Positions 33,976 through 42,299 of a stretch of DNA of 64,000 nucleotides are shown here, one piece after another; the stretch's first letter is position 1, and each line of letters starts with the position of its first letter. Location: positions 1 through 64,000 of the forward strand of contig JAOUHV010000010.1 in the NCBI GenBank assembly GCA_029884425.1. The letters are read 5' to 3'. The stretch is from Gammaproteobacteria bacterium (lineage in GTDB: Bacteria > Pseudomonadota > Gammaproteobacteria > S012-40). The position numbers and the translations under genes were made by a program. The notes beneath the pieces were generated by a model. That model saw only the letters and a program-made list of their open reading frames with translations. It was not told the DNA's origin and did no database searches.

Positions 33976-34806
33976 CCGTTATTGCGCATTTTGCCGAGAA
34001 ATTGTCGCTTTCGAGCAAGAAACTTATATCGTGTGCGTGTATTATGCGGGCGTTTGCAGTGCATGCCGATTGCGGTCAGGAGACTGGGTCGTTCCACGGA
34101 TTGAATGATGTTGTTGGAACTGCAAACCGCGCAGTTGCGCAGGACGCGGAATATCTTCTATGGACGGAGTTTGACCCTGGTCGAGGAACTCGGATGGTTT
34201 CTTGGCCGGGGAAGAAGCGCGTATCTTCCCTCGTTTATTCCTAACCCTAACCAGTCAAAATAAACAGACGCAGTTATCAATCACCTGATGCGATTTGTTG
34301 CGAGCAATCATGTTGGCGATCTAATTTGTTTGGCCGATGCCGTTGTTCGGCGGATGAATATTTTGGGTGTACAGAGCGTTTGTCGTGCAGATGCAACTGG
34401 AAGTGGTGTTGACGGATGAGATGTTCTGCTGCGTTGTCGTTAAACGGCAAAATATGTTTGTTCGGATACGGCAGAATTTTACGTTTCCACATTTTGGTGC
34501 AAAGGTGTTCGCTGTTATTGCTGAAGTATATGGTGCGTCGTTGCGGAAAAATAAGGAAAGTGCGACTACTATTGACGTTGGTCACCAACGGGAAACTACG
34601 ACGAGCGATTTGTCGGGCAGAAGAATTCTCACGACCATGCGAATGCTCCGATATCCCACCGATCGAATGTTTAACATAGGCAAATAAGAACCAGCAATAG
34701 TACTATGGGATTATTGTTTGTTGCGGCGTAAAAATGCACAGTATGCTTAACATTCCTATAGCTGGAAATTTGCAGCTTCGTTTAATGGCAGAACTGGAGA
34801 AAGAGG
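33976..34806. other. 831-bp stretch without a convincing gene
   Basis: Short open frames exist on both strands (for example 34002-34244 plus, 34277-34588 minus), but none shows a recognisable family, good start signal or codon bias like the neighbours. The minus-strand frame has a segment (LPFNDNAAEHLIR) vaguely like the C-terminal DNNxAERxLR region of IS66-type transposases. That suggests decayed mobile DNA but is not proof. A weak promoter for the downstream regulator lies at 34718-34747. Confidence 0.4.
34718..34747 (+). promoter_or_regulatory. Possible promoter of the AraC-family gene
   Basis: TTGTTG (34718-34723), 18 bp, TATGCT (34742-34747), located 59 bp before the regulator's ATG. 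Match is moderate; no operator was identified. Confidence 0.3.
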
Positions 34807-35643
34807 ATGATCGAGTTGGCTTCGCGCTTGACGCCGGCGAGACAGGATATCAACCGCGTTGATGTGGATGGAATAAACCGGTCGTGGTATTCCCAGCACG
34901 TGAAGACCGGGCCGTTTACCTCCGATTGGCACAGGCACAACAAGGCGCAGTTGCTGTATGCCGAGGGCGGAGTAGTGCATTTGCAGAACAAGCGCCGCAG
35001 TTTGTTATTGCCCGCACACCACGGTGCATGGATTCCGGCGAACATGGAGCACCGCATGAATTCAGCCTCACCGGAATTATACCTGCGGACGGTTTATTTT
35101 GATGAACCCTGCCCCGAAGAGGTGGTGTTGCGCGATTTGAATGTATTTCCTATCAGTTCATTGGCGCGGGAAATGGTGTATTACACCAAAATCTGGAACA
35201 GCCAGACTACCAATCCTGATGAAGTTGAGCGCAGCTTTTTCCATACCTTGCGGATTTTATTGCCTCAGTGGGCAGCAGCAACAATGCCATTGACCTTGCC
35301 GACGACCGATCATGTTCGGTTGCGGCCAATGCTGGAACACGTGATCGCACACCTGGAGAAGGATATTCAGGTTGAGGATTTGGCGAGTCGCTTTGGTGCG
35401 TCATCGCGGACGGTGATGCGCTTGTTCCAGAACGAATTGGGTATGGGGTTTTCCACTTACCTGCGCGTTGCGCGCGTCATCAAGGCGTTGGATTTGTTTA
35501 GTCGCCCGGGGATGAATGTTTCCAGTGTGTGCTATGCCGTGGGTTACGAGAGCATCAGCGCGTTTAGCAACACCTTCCGCCAGCTGGTGGGTTTGCGGCC
35601 CAACCAATATCTGAAAATGGCGCTACAGTCTCAATACGGCTAG
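34807..35643 (+). CDS. AraC-family transcriptional regulator
   Basis: 278 residues. The N-terminal cupin-like sensing half (SDWHRHNKAQLLYAEGGVVHL, LPAHHGAWIPANMEHRM) carries His residues typical of this class. The C-terminal AraC DNA-binding domain has two helix-turn-helix motifs (VEDLASRFGASSRTVMRLFQ and VSSVCYAVGYESISAFSNTF) ending GLRPNQYLK. The regulated genes are not evident: it is isolated from the PhzF gene by 831 bp and ends in its own terminator. GGAGAAAGAGG precedes the ATG. Confidence 0.88.
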   Translation: MIELASRLTPARQDINRVDVDGINRSWYSQHVKTGPFTSDWHRHNKAQLLYAEGGVVHLQNKRRSLLLPAHHGAWIPANMEHRMNSASPELYLRTVYFDEPCPEEVVLRDLNVFPISSLAREMVYYTKIWNSQTTNPDEVERSFFHTLRILLPQWAAATMPLTLPTTDHVRLRPMLEHVIAHLEKDIQVEDLASRFGASSRTVMRLFQNELGMGFSTYLRVARVIKALDLFSRPGMNVSSVCYAVGYESISAFSNTFRQLVGLRPNQYLKMALQSQYG

Positions 35644-35679
35644 TCAGGCTTCCCTCCCCTCTGACGGCTATCGAGGTGA

Positions 35680-35710
35680 CAATGCCCGCATTCACGGGCA
35701 TTGTTTTTTT
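35680..35710 (+). terminator. Intrinsic terminator after the AraC-family gene
   Basis: Perfect 9-bp stem CAATGCCCG / CGGGCATTG with a six-base loop, followed by a run of T (TTTTTTT). It lies in the convergent gap before the 3' end of ubiI. Confidence 0.85.
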
Positions 35711-36943
35711 CTAGGCCTGGTTGGGATTGCGCGATAGCGGCGGCAGCTCGCCCTTCAGTCCCATGGCATGCTGGATAACTTCGTGTTTCAGCGGTGCCAG
35801 CCGGTCCATGGCATCCAGTCCCAGATTGCGTCCCAGGCTCAGTGTGCGGATATCGTTGCTGAACAGCCGCTTGAAACCATCCATGGAGGCCATCATCAGC
35901 AGGTTGTCGCTTTTGCGCGCACGCTCGTATTTACGCAGGTTGTGCCGGCGACCAAAATCCCGCCCCTGTTGCAGACGATCACTAATCATTTCCACCAGTG
36001 CCGCCGCGTCCAGCAGTCCCAGGTTCACGCCCTGTCCAGCCAGCGGGTGAATGGCGTGAGCGGCATCGCCAGCCAGGGCAACGCGTTCGCGCACGTATTC
36101 GTGACTGTGCTGCAGGCGCAGCGGAAACGCAGCGCGCTTGCCAGTGCTGGCGACTCGTCCCAGTGGCGTGTCGCCCAGGGCATCGGTCATGCGTTGCAAA
36201 AAGTCGGTTTCATCCAGTGCGAGTAATTCTTCGGCCTGTTCATGACTGGTCGACCAAACAATGGCGCTGTGATTGCCGGCCATGGGCAAAAACGCCAGCG
36301 GGCCAGTGGGCAGAAAGCGCTGCCAGCAAGTGTCCTGGTGGCTGTGTTCGGTGGTGACCACGCACACGACTGCCTTTTGGCCATACGGCCAGCCGGTGGT
36401 TTGAATGCCCAGCGTTTCGCGTACCCAGGAGCGCGCGCCATCGGTGCCGATCAGCAGTTTGCTGTGCAGTTCGCGACCGTCCTGCAGTTGCAGTCGGGCG
36501 TGTGTGGCGTCGGTGTGCAGGGCCACGGGCTTGCTGGGCGCAAAGTAGTGGATGTTGGCAAAATCGCGCATGCGCTCGACCAGGGCTGCCTGGATGACGG
36601 AGTTTTCGATGATGTGGCCTAGATCCGGCTCGGCCAGTTCGGCGCTGTCAAAATGAATCTGTCCCTGGCCGGTGGCGTCCCACACCCGCATGTCGTGATA
36701 GGGATGAACCCGGCGGGCGACCATGTTGGGCCAGGCACCAACGGCAGTCAAAAAGCGTTGCGAAGCGCGAGTAATGGCGCTGACGCGCAAATCGAAGGGC
36801 TGGTCGGGTTGCCAGTCGGTGCGGGCCTCATGGGCATCCAGCACGGCGATGCGCAATTCCTGAGGCGCGAGCGCGCAGGCAATCGCAGCGCCCACCATGC
36901 CGCCACCAACGATGACGACATCATATTGCAGCGGTGAATTCAT
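35711..36943 (-). CDS. ubiI: Ubiquinone biosynthesis flavin hydroxylase (UbiI/VisC type)
   Basis: 410-residue FAD monooxygenase of the UbiH/UbiF/UbiI family. The N-terminal dinucleotide fold is DVVIVGGGMVGAAIACAL; the GD motif LLIGTDGARSWVR and the second FAD motif VALAGDAAHAIHPLAGQGVN are intact. In the pepP-ubiH-ubiI order known from E. coli this third gene is the C5 hydroxylase. It overlaps ubiH by 4 bp. UbiI versus UbiF/UbiL identity is inferred from gene order. Confidence 0.85.
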   Translation of the reverse strand: MNSPLQYDVVIVGGGMVGAAIACALAPQELRIAVLDAHEARTDWQPDQPFDLRVSAITRASQRFLTAVGAWPNMVARRVHPYHDMRVWDATGQGQIHFDSAELAEPDLGHIIENSVIQAALVERMRDFANIHYFAPSKPVALHTDATHARLQLQDGRELHSKLLIGTDGARSWVRETLGIQTTGWPYGQKAVVCVVTTEHSHQDTCWQRFLPTGPLAFLPMAGNHSAIVWSTSHEQAEELLALDETDFLQRMTDALGDTPLGRVASTGKRAAFPLRLQHSHEYVRERVALAGDAAHAIHPLAGQGVNLGLLDAAALVEMISDRLQQGRDFGRRHNLRKYERARKSDNLLMMASMDGFKRLFSNDIRTLSLGRNLGLDAMDRLAPLKHEVIQHAMGLKGELPPLSRNPNQA

Positions 36944-38160
36944 AGCGGTAATCCTCGTGACAGTCGCGGCAGTCGACCACGCAGGCCCATGGCCTGACGC
37001 GCCAGGGCGTGTTTGATGGGCGGAATCAGATTGGTGAGTCCCAGTGCCTTGCTGCGCGCCATTTCTACCGGCCCGAGGGGATTGGTGAAAATTCGAATCA
37101 GGCTGTCGGTGAAGCGGGCAACGTCGCGCTGGTCGCGATCACGCCACTGCGAGTACGCGCGCAGCAGTGCGTCGCTGCCGATGTCTTGTTGATTGCGTAC
37201 TGCATCAGCGATCAATTCCGCCAGAGTGGCAACATCACGGATGCCCAGATTAAATCCCTGGCCGGCTACCGGGTGAACAGTATGGGCGGCATTGCCAATG
37301 AACACCGTGCTGGGGGCGATGTCGCGCTCAATGCGCATCAAGGCTAATGGATAGGCGGTGCGTGCCGAGCAGCGGGTAAAGCGTCCCAGGCGAAAACCAA
37401 AACGTTGTTGCAGTTGCGCCAGGAAGGCTTCATCGTCCAGTGCCATCAGGGTGTCGAGTTGATCATTTTTGACGGTGTATACCAGCGACAGGCGGTTTTC
37501 GCTGAGCGGCAGCAGCGCCAGCGGGCCACTGTCGGTGAAGCGTTCGTAGGCGACATGCTGGTGTTTTTTCTCGCTGGAGACGGTACAGATCACTGCCGTT
37601 TGCTGATAGTCGCGCTTGTGTGTGTCGATCTGTAATTGCTGGCGGACAACCGAATCACCGCCGTCAGCAGCGATCACCAGGCGAGCGCTTAGCTGACGCT
37701 GCTCGCCGTTTTGTTCGATGGTCAGTTGCGCACCTTGTGAGTCCGTTTGCAGTTGGGTCAGGCGGGCGGGAATGATTTGCTCAATCTGCGGTTGCTGATC
37801 CAGGGCGCGCTTGAGCGCCTGGCCGACGAAGCGGCTTTCTACCACGTAACCCAGCGCTGCCACACCTTCTTCGCGATGATTGAGACGGGTGACGCCAAAG
37901 TGGCCGCGATCGGAAATATGAATATCCAGAATCGGCGTGGCACCGGGCTGCATGTCTGGCCACAGCCCCATGCTGTCGATGATGCGTTGACTGCCCTGGG
38001 CCAGGGCAATGGCACGGACGTCGTAGCTGGGCTGCTGTTCGGAGCGGAACGGAAAGGCTTCGATCAGGCCAATGCGCAGCGGCAGCGGTGCGAGCGCACA
38101 GGCCATGCTGGCGCCCACCATGCCGCCACCGACGATCAGGATATCGTAGTCGTGGTTCAT
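36940..38160 (-). CDS. ubiH: 2-octaprenyl-6-methoxyphenol hydroxylase
   Basis: 406-residue FAD monooxygenase with DILIVGGGMVGASMACALAP at the N-terminus, LVIAADGGDSVVR in the middle and FIGNAAHTVHPVAGQGFNLG as the second FAD motif (GNAAH in place of GDAAH, usual in UbiH). It hydroxylates C6 of the ubiquinone precursor. I chose the ATG at 38160 (MNHDYDILIVGG), which has AGGGTGA just upstream. It starts one base after the pepP stop and overlaps ubiI by 4 bp. Confidence 0.9.
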   Translation of the reverse strand: MNHDYDILIVGGGMVGASMACALAPLPLRIGLIEAFPFRSEQQPSYDVRAIALAQGSQRIIDSMGLWPDMQPGATPILDIHISDRGHFGVTRLNHREEGVAALGYVVESRFVGQALKRALDQQPQIEQIIPARLTQLQTDSQGAQLTIEQNGEQRQLSARLVIAADGGDSVVRQQLQIDTHKRDYQQTAVICTVSSEKKHQHVAYERFTDSGPLALLPLSENRLSLVYTVKNDQLDTLMALDDEAFLAQLQQRFGFRLGRFTRCSARTAYPLALMRIERDIAPSTVFIGNAAHTVHPVAGQGFNLGIRDVATLAELIADAVRNQQDIGSDALLRAYSQWRDRDQRDVARFTDSLIRIFTNPLGPVEMARSKALGLTNLIPPIKHALARQAMGLRGRLPRLSRGLPL

Positions 38161-38161
38161 A

Positions 38162-39475
38162 TCACCCTGCCATGAGTGCTTCGATGTCTTTAATTTCCTT
38201 GATAACGCCGGCAGTAAGTACTTCGTTACCGTCAGCGGTGACCAACACGTCATCTTCAATCCGGATACCGATGCCATGCCATTTTTTGGCAACGCCTTTG
38301 GCGCCGGGCTCGATGTACAGGCCGGGCTCGACGGTCAGTACCATGCCGGGCTGCAGTTCGCGCCACTTGCCATTTTGTTTGTAGGCACCGACGTCGTGCA
38401 CGTCCATGCCCAGCCAATGGCCGGTGCGGTGCATGTAGAAACGACGATAGGCTTCGTCTTTGATCAGTTGTTTGACCTCGCCCTTGAGCAGGCCCAGATC
38501 GACTAAACCTTGAGTCAGGATCTGTACTGCCACGTCGTGCGGTTTGTTCCAGGGATTGCCGGGTTTGACGGCCTTGATGGCAGCCTTTTGTGCATTCAGG
38601 ACGACCTGGTACAGCGCTGCCTGTTCCTTGCTGAACGTGCCGTTGACCGGGAAGGTGCGGGTGATGTCTGCAGCGTAGTATTGATACTCGGCGCCGGCAT
38701 CGATGAGCAGCAGGTCGCCGTCATTCAGCGCCATGTTGTTTTCGATGTAATGCAGGATGCAGCTGTTGTGGCCGCAGCCGACGATGGAGTTGTAGGCCAC
38801 TTCGCAGCCATGACGACGGAAATGGCCAAGGATTTCTGCTTCGACTTCAAACTCCAGCATGCCCGGTTGGCAGCGCTGCATAGCCAGGGTATGTGCCTGG
38901 GCGCTGATATTGGCCGCATGGCGCATGAGTTTGATTTCTTCGCTGGATTTGAACAGCCGCATTTCGTGAATCAGGTCGTCCGAGCTGAGCAGTGCCTTGG
39001 GGGCGCCTATGCCTTGACGGGCTTTTTGTTTGACCTCACCCAGCCAGCCAATGACCATGGCGTCGAATTCGCTGTCGTCGCCCAAGGGGTAGTGGACGCT
39101 GTCGCGATTGGCCATCAGCTCGGGCATGATCTCGTCCAGTTGATCAATGGCAAACACCTGTTGGGCGTCAAAATCGCGCTCTGCGCCTTCCAGTCCAGCC
39201 CGGCGGCCATGCCAGGTTTCCATCAGTGGATCGCGTTCGCGGCAGAACAGCACATATTCGCCTTCCTTGCGTCCCGGCAGAAACACCGCGACGGCTTCCG
39301 GTTCGGCAAAGCCGGTCAGATAGTGGAAGTCGCTGTGGGGGCGGAAGCGAAACTCGGTGTCGCGATTGCGTTTGACTTCATGCGCGGTGGGAATAATGGC
39401 CATGCCGTTGCTGCCCAGTTGAGCGAGCAGCTTTTTACGGCGTTGTTTGAATTCGTTGCGGCTGAGTTTGAGCAT
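38162..39475 (-). CDS. pepP: Xaa-Pro aminopeptidase (aminopeptidase P)
   Basis: 437-residue dimanganese metalloprotease that removes N-terminal residues preceding proline. The N-terminal non-catalytic domain is followed by the pita-bread fold with all metal ligands: Asp in LLIDAGAEYQ and ADITRTFPVNG, His in YMHRTGHWLGMDVHDVG, Glu in LTVEPGLYIEPG and GIGIRIEDDVL. Translationally coupled with ygfB (one-base overlap) and ubiH. Confidence 0.95.
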   Translation of the reverse strand: MLKLSRNEFKQRRKKLLAQLGSNGMAIIPTAHEVKRNRDTEFRFRPHSDFHYLTGFAEPEAVAVFLPGRKEGEYVLFCRERDPLMETWHGRRAGLEGAERDFDAQQVFAIDQLDEIMPELMANRDSVHYPLGDDSEFDAMVIGWLGEVKQKARQGIGAPKALLSSDDLIHEMRLFKSSEEIKLMRHAANISAQAHTLAMQRCQPGMLEFEVEAEILGHFRRHGCEVAYNSIVGCGHNSCILHYIENNMALNDGDLLLIDAGAEYQYYAADITRTFPVNGTFSKEQAALYQVVLNAQKAAIKAVKPGNPWNKPHDVAVQILTQGLVDLGLLKGEVKQLIKDEAYRRFYMHRTGHWLGMDVHDVGAYKQNGKWRELQPGMVLTVEPGLYIEPGAKGVAKKWHGIGIRIEDDVLVTADGNEVLTAGVIKEIKDIEALMAG

Positions 39476-40047
39476 TAATGAATGGTTTTGCTTTCGGCTT
39501 GGTTAGGGTGATTGAGTTCGCCGTAGACGACCAATGCGCCGATGCGCACGTATTCGACAACCTCGGCATAGGCGGATTCGCCGGCGTCCTCGTCTTCGTT
39601 ATCGTCAAAGTCGGCCTTGGAAATGTGCAGTATGTCCTGCAGCACTTCGCGGGCGTCCTTGGGCAGATTGTCCAGATCCTTGATGCCAGCAATGGTCAGG
39701 CCATACAAAAATCCCTGGCACCACTCGCCCAGATCCTGAACGCGCTCTTCCAGTGGCTCAACGTCTGCGCGCAGCATTAGTTGCAGGGCAAACTGGCCTT
39801 GCTGAAATTGTTCAATGGTGATGTCATGCATCTCGGACAGCAGGTTCAGTGCTTCTTTGAGCAGCAGGTTTTGCGGGTCGTAATCGCCCATGATCTGCTC
39901 AATCCAGAGCTGCTTGGCGCTTTGGCCGGTGGCACAAAACAGGCCGCACAAAATGCCATGGGCTTCGGCGGCATCGGCTTCGGCACGAGCGGATGACAGG
40001 GATTGATTGAGTCGGAAAAAATCAACCTGTTGACGAGATTGCTCCAT
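39475..40047 (-). CDS. ygfB: UPF0149/YgfB-family protein
   Basis: 190 residues, all-helical YgfB/YecA family, with the conserved SSARAEADAAEAHGILCGLFC start region and LGEWCQGFLYGLTIAG. In Pseudomonas YgfB acts in gene regulation affecting an amidase and beta-lactam tolerance; in other species the function is unknown. Gene order ygfB-pepP-ubiH-ubiI is conserved across gammaproteobacteria. Confidence 0.9.
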   Translation of the reverse strand: MEQSRQQVDFFRLNQSLSSARAEADAAEAHGILCGLFCATGQSAKQLWIEQIMGDYDPQNLLLKEALNLLSEMHDITIEQFQQGQFALQLMLRADVEPLEERVQDLGEWCQGFLYGLTIAGIKDLDNLPKDAREVLQDILHISKADFDDNEDEDAGESAYAEVVEYVRIGALVVYGELNHPNQAESKTIH

Positions 40048-40049
40048 TT

Positions 40050-40334
40050 TTAGAATGCCTCTATGCGTGCTTCGTAGGGAAATAATAACAGACGGTACAA
40101 TGTTTCACCGAACTGGATGTGGGTCGCGCGCGGTTGATCAAGTTTAATGCTGCCATCGCTGCCGGACAACCCTTTGATGCCAAACTGCTTTTGCTCGATC
40201 AGCAGGTTTAGGAACTGTTCCAGTTCGAGGCGAGGGATTTCGCCGGTATTGTCGACCACCCGGCAAGGGCGGCCATTCGGTGTTTGACCATCGACAATGG
40301 TGGCGTGCGCCGACGGTGGTGGAGTATGGGTCAT
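40050..40334 (-). CDS. Small conserved-position hypothetical protein
   Basis: 94 residues from ATG 40334, 2 bp before ygfB, so probably the first gene of the ygfB-pepP-ubi operon. The sequence has a Pro-rich N-terminus, then RPCRVVDNTGEIPRLELEQFLNLLIEQK and a segment with FGETLYRLLLFPYEARIEAF. No family recognised, no signal peptide or membrane helix. The coding potential is supported by the tight spacing with ygfB and by the non-coding appearance of the other frames, but it could be spurious. Confidence 0.5.
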   Translation of the reverse strand: MTHTPPPSAHATIVDGQTPNGRPCRVVDNTGEIPRLELEQFLNLLIEQKQFGIKGLSGSDGSIKLDQPRATHIQFGETLYRLLLFPYEARIEAF

Positions 40335-40431
40335 GCCATTTCGCTTTAGCTTAATCGCGGAAAATGCTAGCATTCTAACGGAAAATTGTCGTGGGGTTGA
40401 GCTCTTTGGTGGGCGGATTGGGGTGGCAAAA

Positions 40432-40665
40432 ATGAATAAAAATATTGAACAGCAGCTGCAGACCCTGGGCGTGGACTCGCTTGAGCAGGCGGTGGAGTCC
40501 TTGATTCGTTTGGTGGAAGAGCTGCAGCAAGACAATCACGAATTAAAAGCGCAGGTGTCGCGATTGCTGGCGGAGCGTGCGGAGTTGATCGATCGCAATG
40601 ACATAGCGCGTCATCGCGTTGAGTCCATCATCACTCGTTTGAAAGAGATGGAAGAAAAAGCATGA
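40432..40665 (+). CDS. Small coiled-coil protein upstream of zapA (TIGR02449 type)
   Basis: 77 residues, nearly all one amphipathic helix with heptad pattern (QAVESLIRLVEELQQDNHELKAQ and onward). It matches the small coiled-coil protein family found directly before zapA in Pseudomonas and relatives; a ZapB-like division role has been suggested but I cannot confirm it. ATG 40432 follows a GGGGTGG purine-rich stretch. Stop overlaps zapA by 4 bp. Divergent from the ygfB operon. Confidence 0.75.
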   Translation: MNKNIEQQLQTLGVDSLEQAVESLIRLVEELQQDNHELKAQVSRLLAERAELIDRNDIARHRVESIITRLKEMEEKA

Positions 40666-40979
40666 GTTCCCACAACCAGATTACGGTAGTGATTGATATT
40701 CTGGGGAAGGAGTATCGTATTGCCTGTAGTAACCAGGAAAAAGATGCGCTATTACGCGCCGCGCAACATTTGAACGAAAAAGTGAATCAGATCAAAAATG
40801 GCGGACGCGTTGTTGGCGGTGAAAAAATTGTGGTGATGGCTGCGTTGAATCTGGCGCATGAGCTGCTGGATCAACAGGATGCAGAAAAAAACAGCGCCAA
40901 GGCGTTGGGGCAGCGTTTGGCAGGTCTCAAGCATCGGGTTGACACCGTGCTGGATGAGTGCTCACAGCTTGAAATGTAA
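40662..40979 (+). CDS. zapA: Cell division protein ZapA
   Basis: 105 residues. An N-terminal globular part (TVVIDILGKEYRIACSNQEKDALLRAAQHLNEKV) is followed by a long coiled coil (MAALNLAHELLDQ onward). ZapA binds and bundles FtsZ filaments at mid-cell. The gene is immediately followed by the 6S RNA and ygfA, the standard gammaproteobacterial order zapA-ssrS-ygfA. Confidence 0.92.
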   Translation: MSSHNQITVVIDILGKEYRIACSNQEKDALLRAAQHLNEKVNQIKNGGRVVGGEKIVVMAALNLAHELLDQQDAEKNSAKALGQRLAGLKHRVDTVLDECSQLEM

Positions 40980-41046
40980 AATATCCCAATAAATTCTTGG
41001 CGTTCGTGTTCCTTCCGGGTATAAAATAGCAGTAAGTTCCAGTTTT

Positions 41047-41228
41047 GGCGTGCTCTACGGCGTTCGTGGATGCTCTTATATTTCTTGAGCCGATAATCTT
41101 CTTTAGGGAACTAACCTTGGTGCTGTGTGCATGTCCGCACGACGGAAAGCCTAATGCACTAATTGCTGTTCCCACTTGAACCGTTGGGTTCGAGAAGAGT
41201 GAGCGTTGCGGCGCAGGTGGAGTACGCC
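41047..41228 (+). ncRNA. ssrS: 6S RNA
   Basis: 182-nt RNA between zapA and ygfA. The closing stem is GGCGTGCTCTAC (41047-41058) with GTGGAGTACGCC (41217-41228), 12 bp including two G-U pairs. Internal segments match the enteric 6S RNA: TGAGCCGATA, the GTCCG...AGCCT region, and ACTTGAACC...GGGTTCGAGA, then TGCGGCG before the 3' strand. 6S RNA mimics an open promoter and binds sigma-70 RNA polymerase in stationary phase. Ends are approximate to a few nucleotides. Confidence 0.9.
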
Positions 41229-41241
41229 TCCTAAATTCCCC

Positions 41242-41835
41242 ATGACCAGAAACGAAATTCGGCGCCAGATGCGCGTCAAACGACGGGCTTTGTCGCTCGT
41301 GCAGCGTGAACACGCCGCGCGATGTTTGCTCACACAGCTCGCCAGGCATTTCCGTTTTGCCTCGTTTCAAAATATCGCCTGCTATTTGACCAATGACGGT
41401 GAGTTATCACCGCATTTTTTTGTTGAAGCCTGTTGGCGACAACGGCGTAAAATTTATTTGCCGGTTGTACAGGGGCGCGCATTTGCGCGAATGCGATTTG
41501 CGCCGTTTGATAAAACCAGTGTGATGCAAAAAAATCGCTTTGGCATTCCTGAGCCGAAAACGCGGATGGCGAATATGCGCGATGGTCGGAGAATTGATCT
41601 GGTGTTGATGCCGCTGGTGGCATTTGATGCGCAGGGCAATCGTCTAGGGATGGGTGGTGGATTTTATGATCGCACATTTGCATATTTGCGCCATCGCCGC
41701 CATTGGTGCAAGCCGATTTTGCTGGGCGTGGCGTATGATTTTCAGCAGATGGATTCTCTGCCGATAGAGTCGTGGGATGTGCCGCTGGATGGTATTGTGA
41801 CCGAAACCCGGTTGATCTGGTTTAAAAATAGGTGA
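41242..41835 (+). CDS. ygfA: 5-formyltetrahydrofolate cyclo-ligase
   Basis: 197 residues. It converts 5-formyl-THF to 5,10-methenyl-THF with ATP. N-terminal RNEIRRQMRVKRRALS, middle YLPVVQGRAFARMRF and NRFGIPEP, and the C-terminal nucleotide loop VAFDAQGNRLGMGGGFYDRTF are diagnostic. ATG 41242 comes 13 bp after the 6S RNA; the usual co-transcription of ssrS and ygfA fits. The stop overlaps the next gene by 4 bp. Confidence 0.92.
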   Translation: MTRNEIRRQMRVKRRALSLVQREHAARCLLTQLARHFRFASFQNIACYLTNDGELSPHFFVEACWRQRRKIYLPVVQGRAFARMRFAPFDKTSVMQKNRFGIPEPKTRMANMRDGRRIDLVLMPLVAFDAQGNRLGMGGGFYDRTFAYLRHRRHWCKPILLGVAYDFQQMDSLPIESWDVPLDGIVTETRLIWFKNR

Positions 41836-42299
41836 ATGACGTGAAGTATTGGTTAATGAAATCCGAGCCGGATGTTTTTGGAATCGATCACCTTGCATCG
41901 CGTGCAGATCAAACCGAGCATTGGGACGGAGTGCGTAATTATCAGGCGCGCAACATGATGCGCGATGAAATGCGTGTGGGTGATCAGGTGTTTTTTTATC
42001 ACTCCAATGCGGATGTTCCGGGTGTGGTGGGAATTGCTGAAGTTGTGCGCGAAGCCTACCCTGACTTCACCTCGTGGAATCCCGAATCAAAATATTTTGA
42101 TCCCAAAAGCACCGCAGACAATCCTCGTTGGTTTATGGTGGATGTTAAATTGGTGCGAAAGTTCAAGCGAACCATTTCGCTGAAAGAAATTAAGGAAGAT
42201 CCTGCGCTACAAGAGATGCCTCTGGTCAAAAAAGGCATGCGTCTGTCCATTATGCCGGTTACGCCGGATCAATGGTTTCATATTCTGGGTTTGGAGTAG
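41832..42299 (+). CDS. EVE-domain (THYN1-like) protein
   Basis: 155 residues consisting of one EVE domain (YWLMKSEPDVFGIDHL, GVRNYQARNMMRDEM, VGDQVFFYHSNADVPGVVGIAEVV). EVE domains relate to PUA/YTH folds and are thought to read modified bases in DNA or RNA; the target here is unknown. GTG 41832 overlaps ygfA (GTGA); GTG 41841 is an alternative. Same operon as ygfA and the following GST-like gene. Confidence 0.85.
   Translation: MNDVKYWLMKSEPDVFGIDHLASRADQTEHWDGVRNYQARNMMRDEMRVGDQVFFYHSNADVPGVVGIAEVVREAYPDFTSWNPESKYFDPKSTADNPRWFMVDVKLVRKFKRTISLKEIKEDPALQEMPLVKKGMRLSIMPVTPDQWFHILGLE

Noticed and set aside
34277-34588. Possible IS66-like transposase fragment on the minus strand
   Set aside because: Similarity is limited to one short DNxAExxIR-like segment; no terminal repeats or second conserved block seen. 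Kept only as a weak remark on the gap, not called as a mobile element.
38510-39478. A 322-codon open frame on the plus strand
   Set aside because: It lies entirely antisense to pepP, whose motifs are complete. No family motif or ribosome-binding site; a high-G+C shadow frame.
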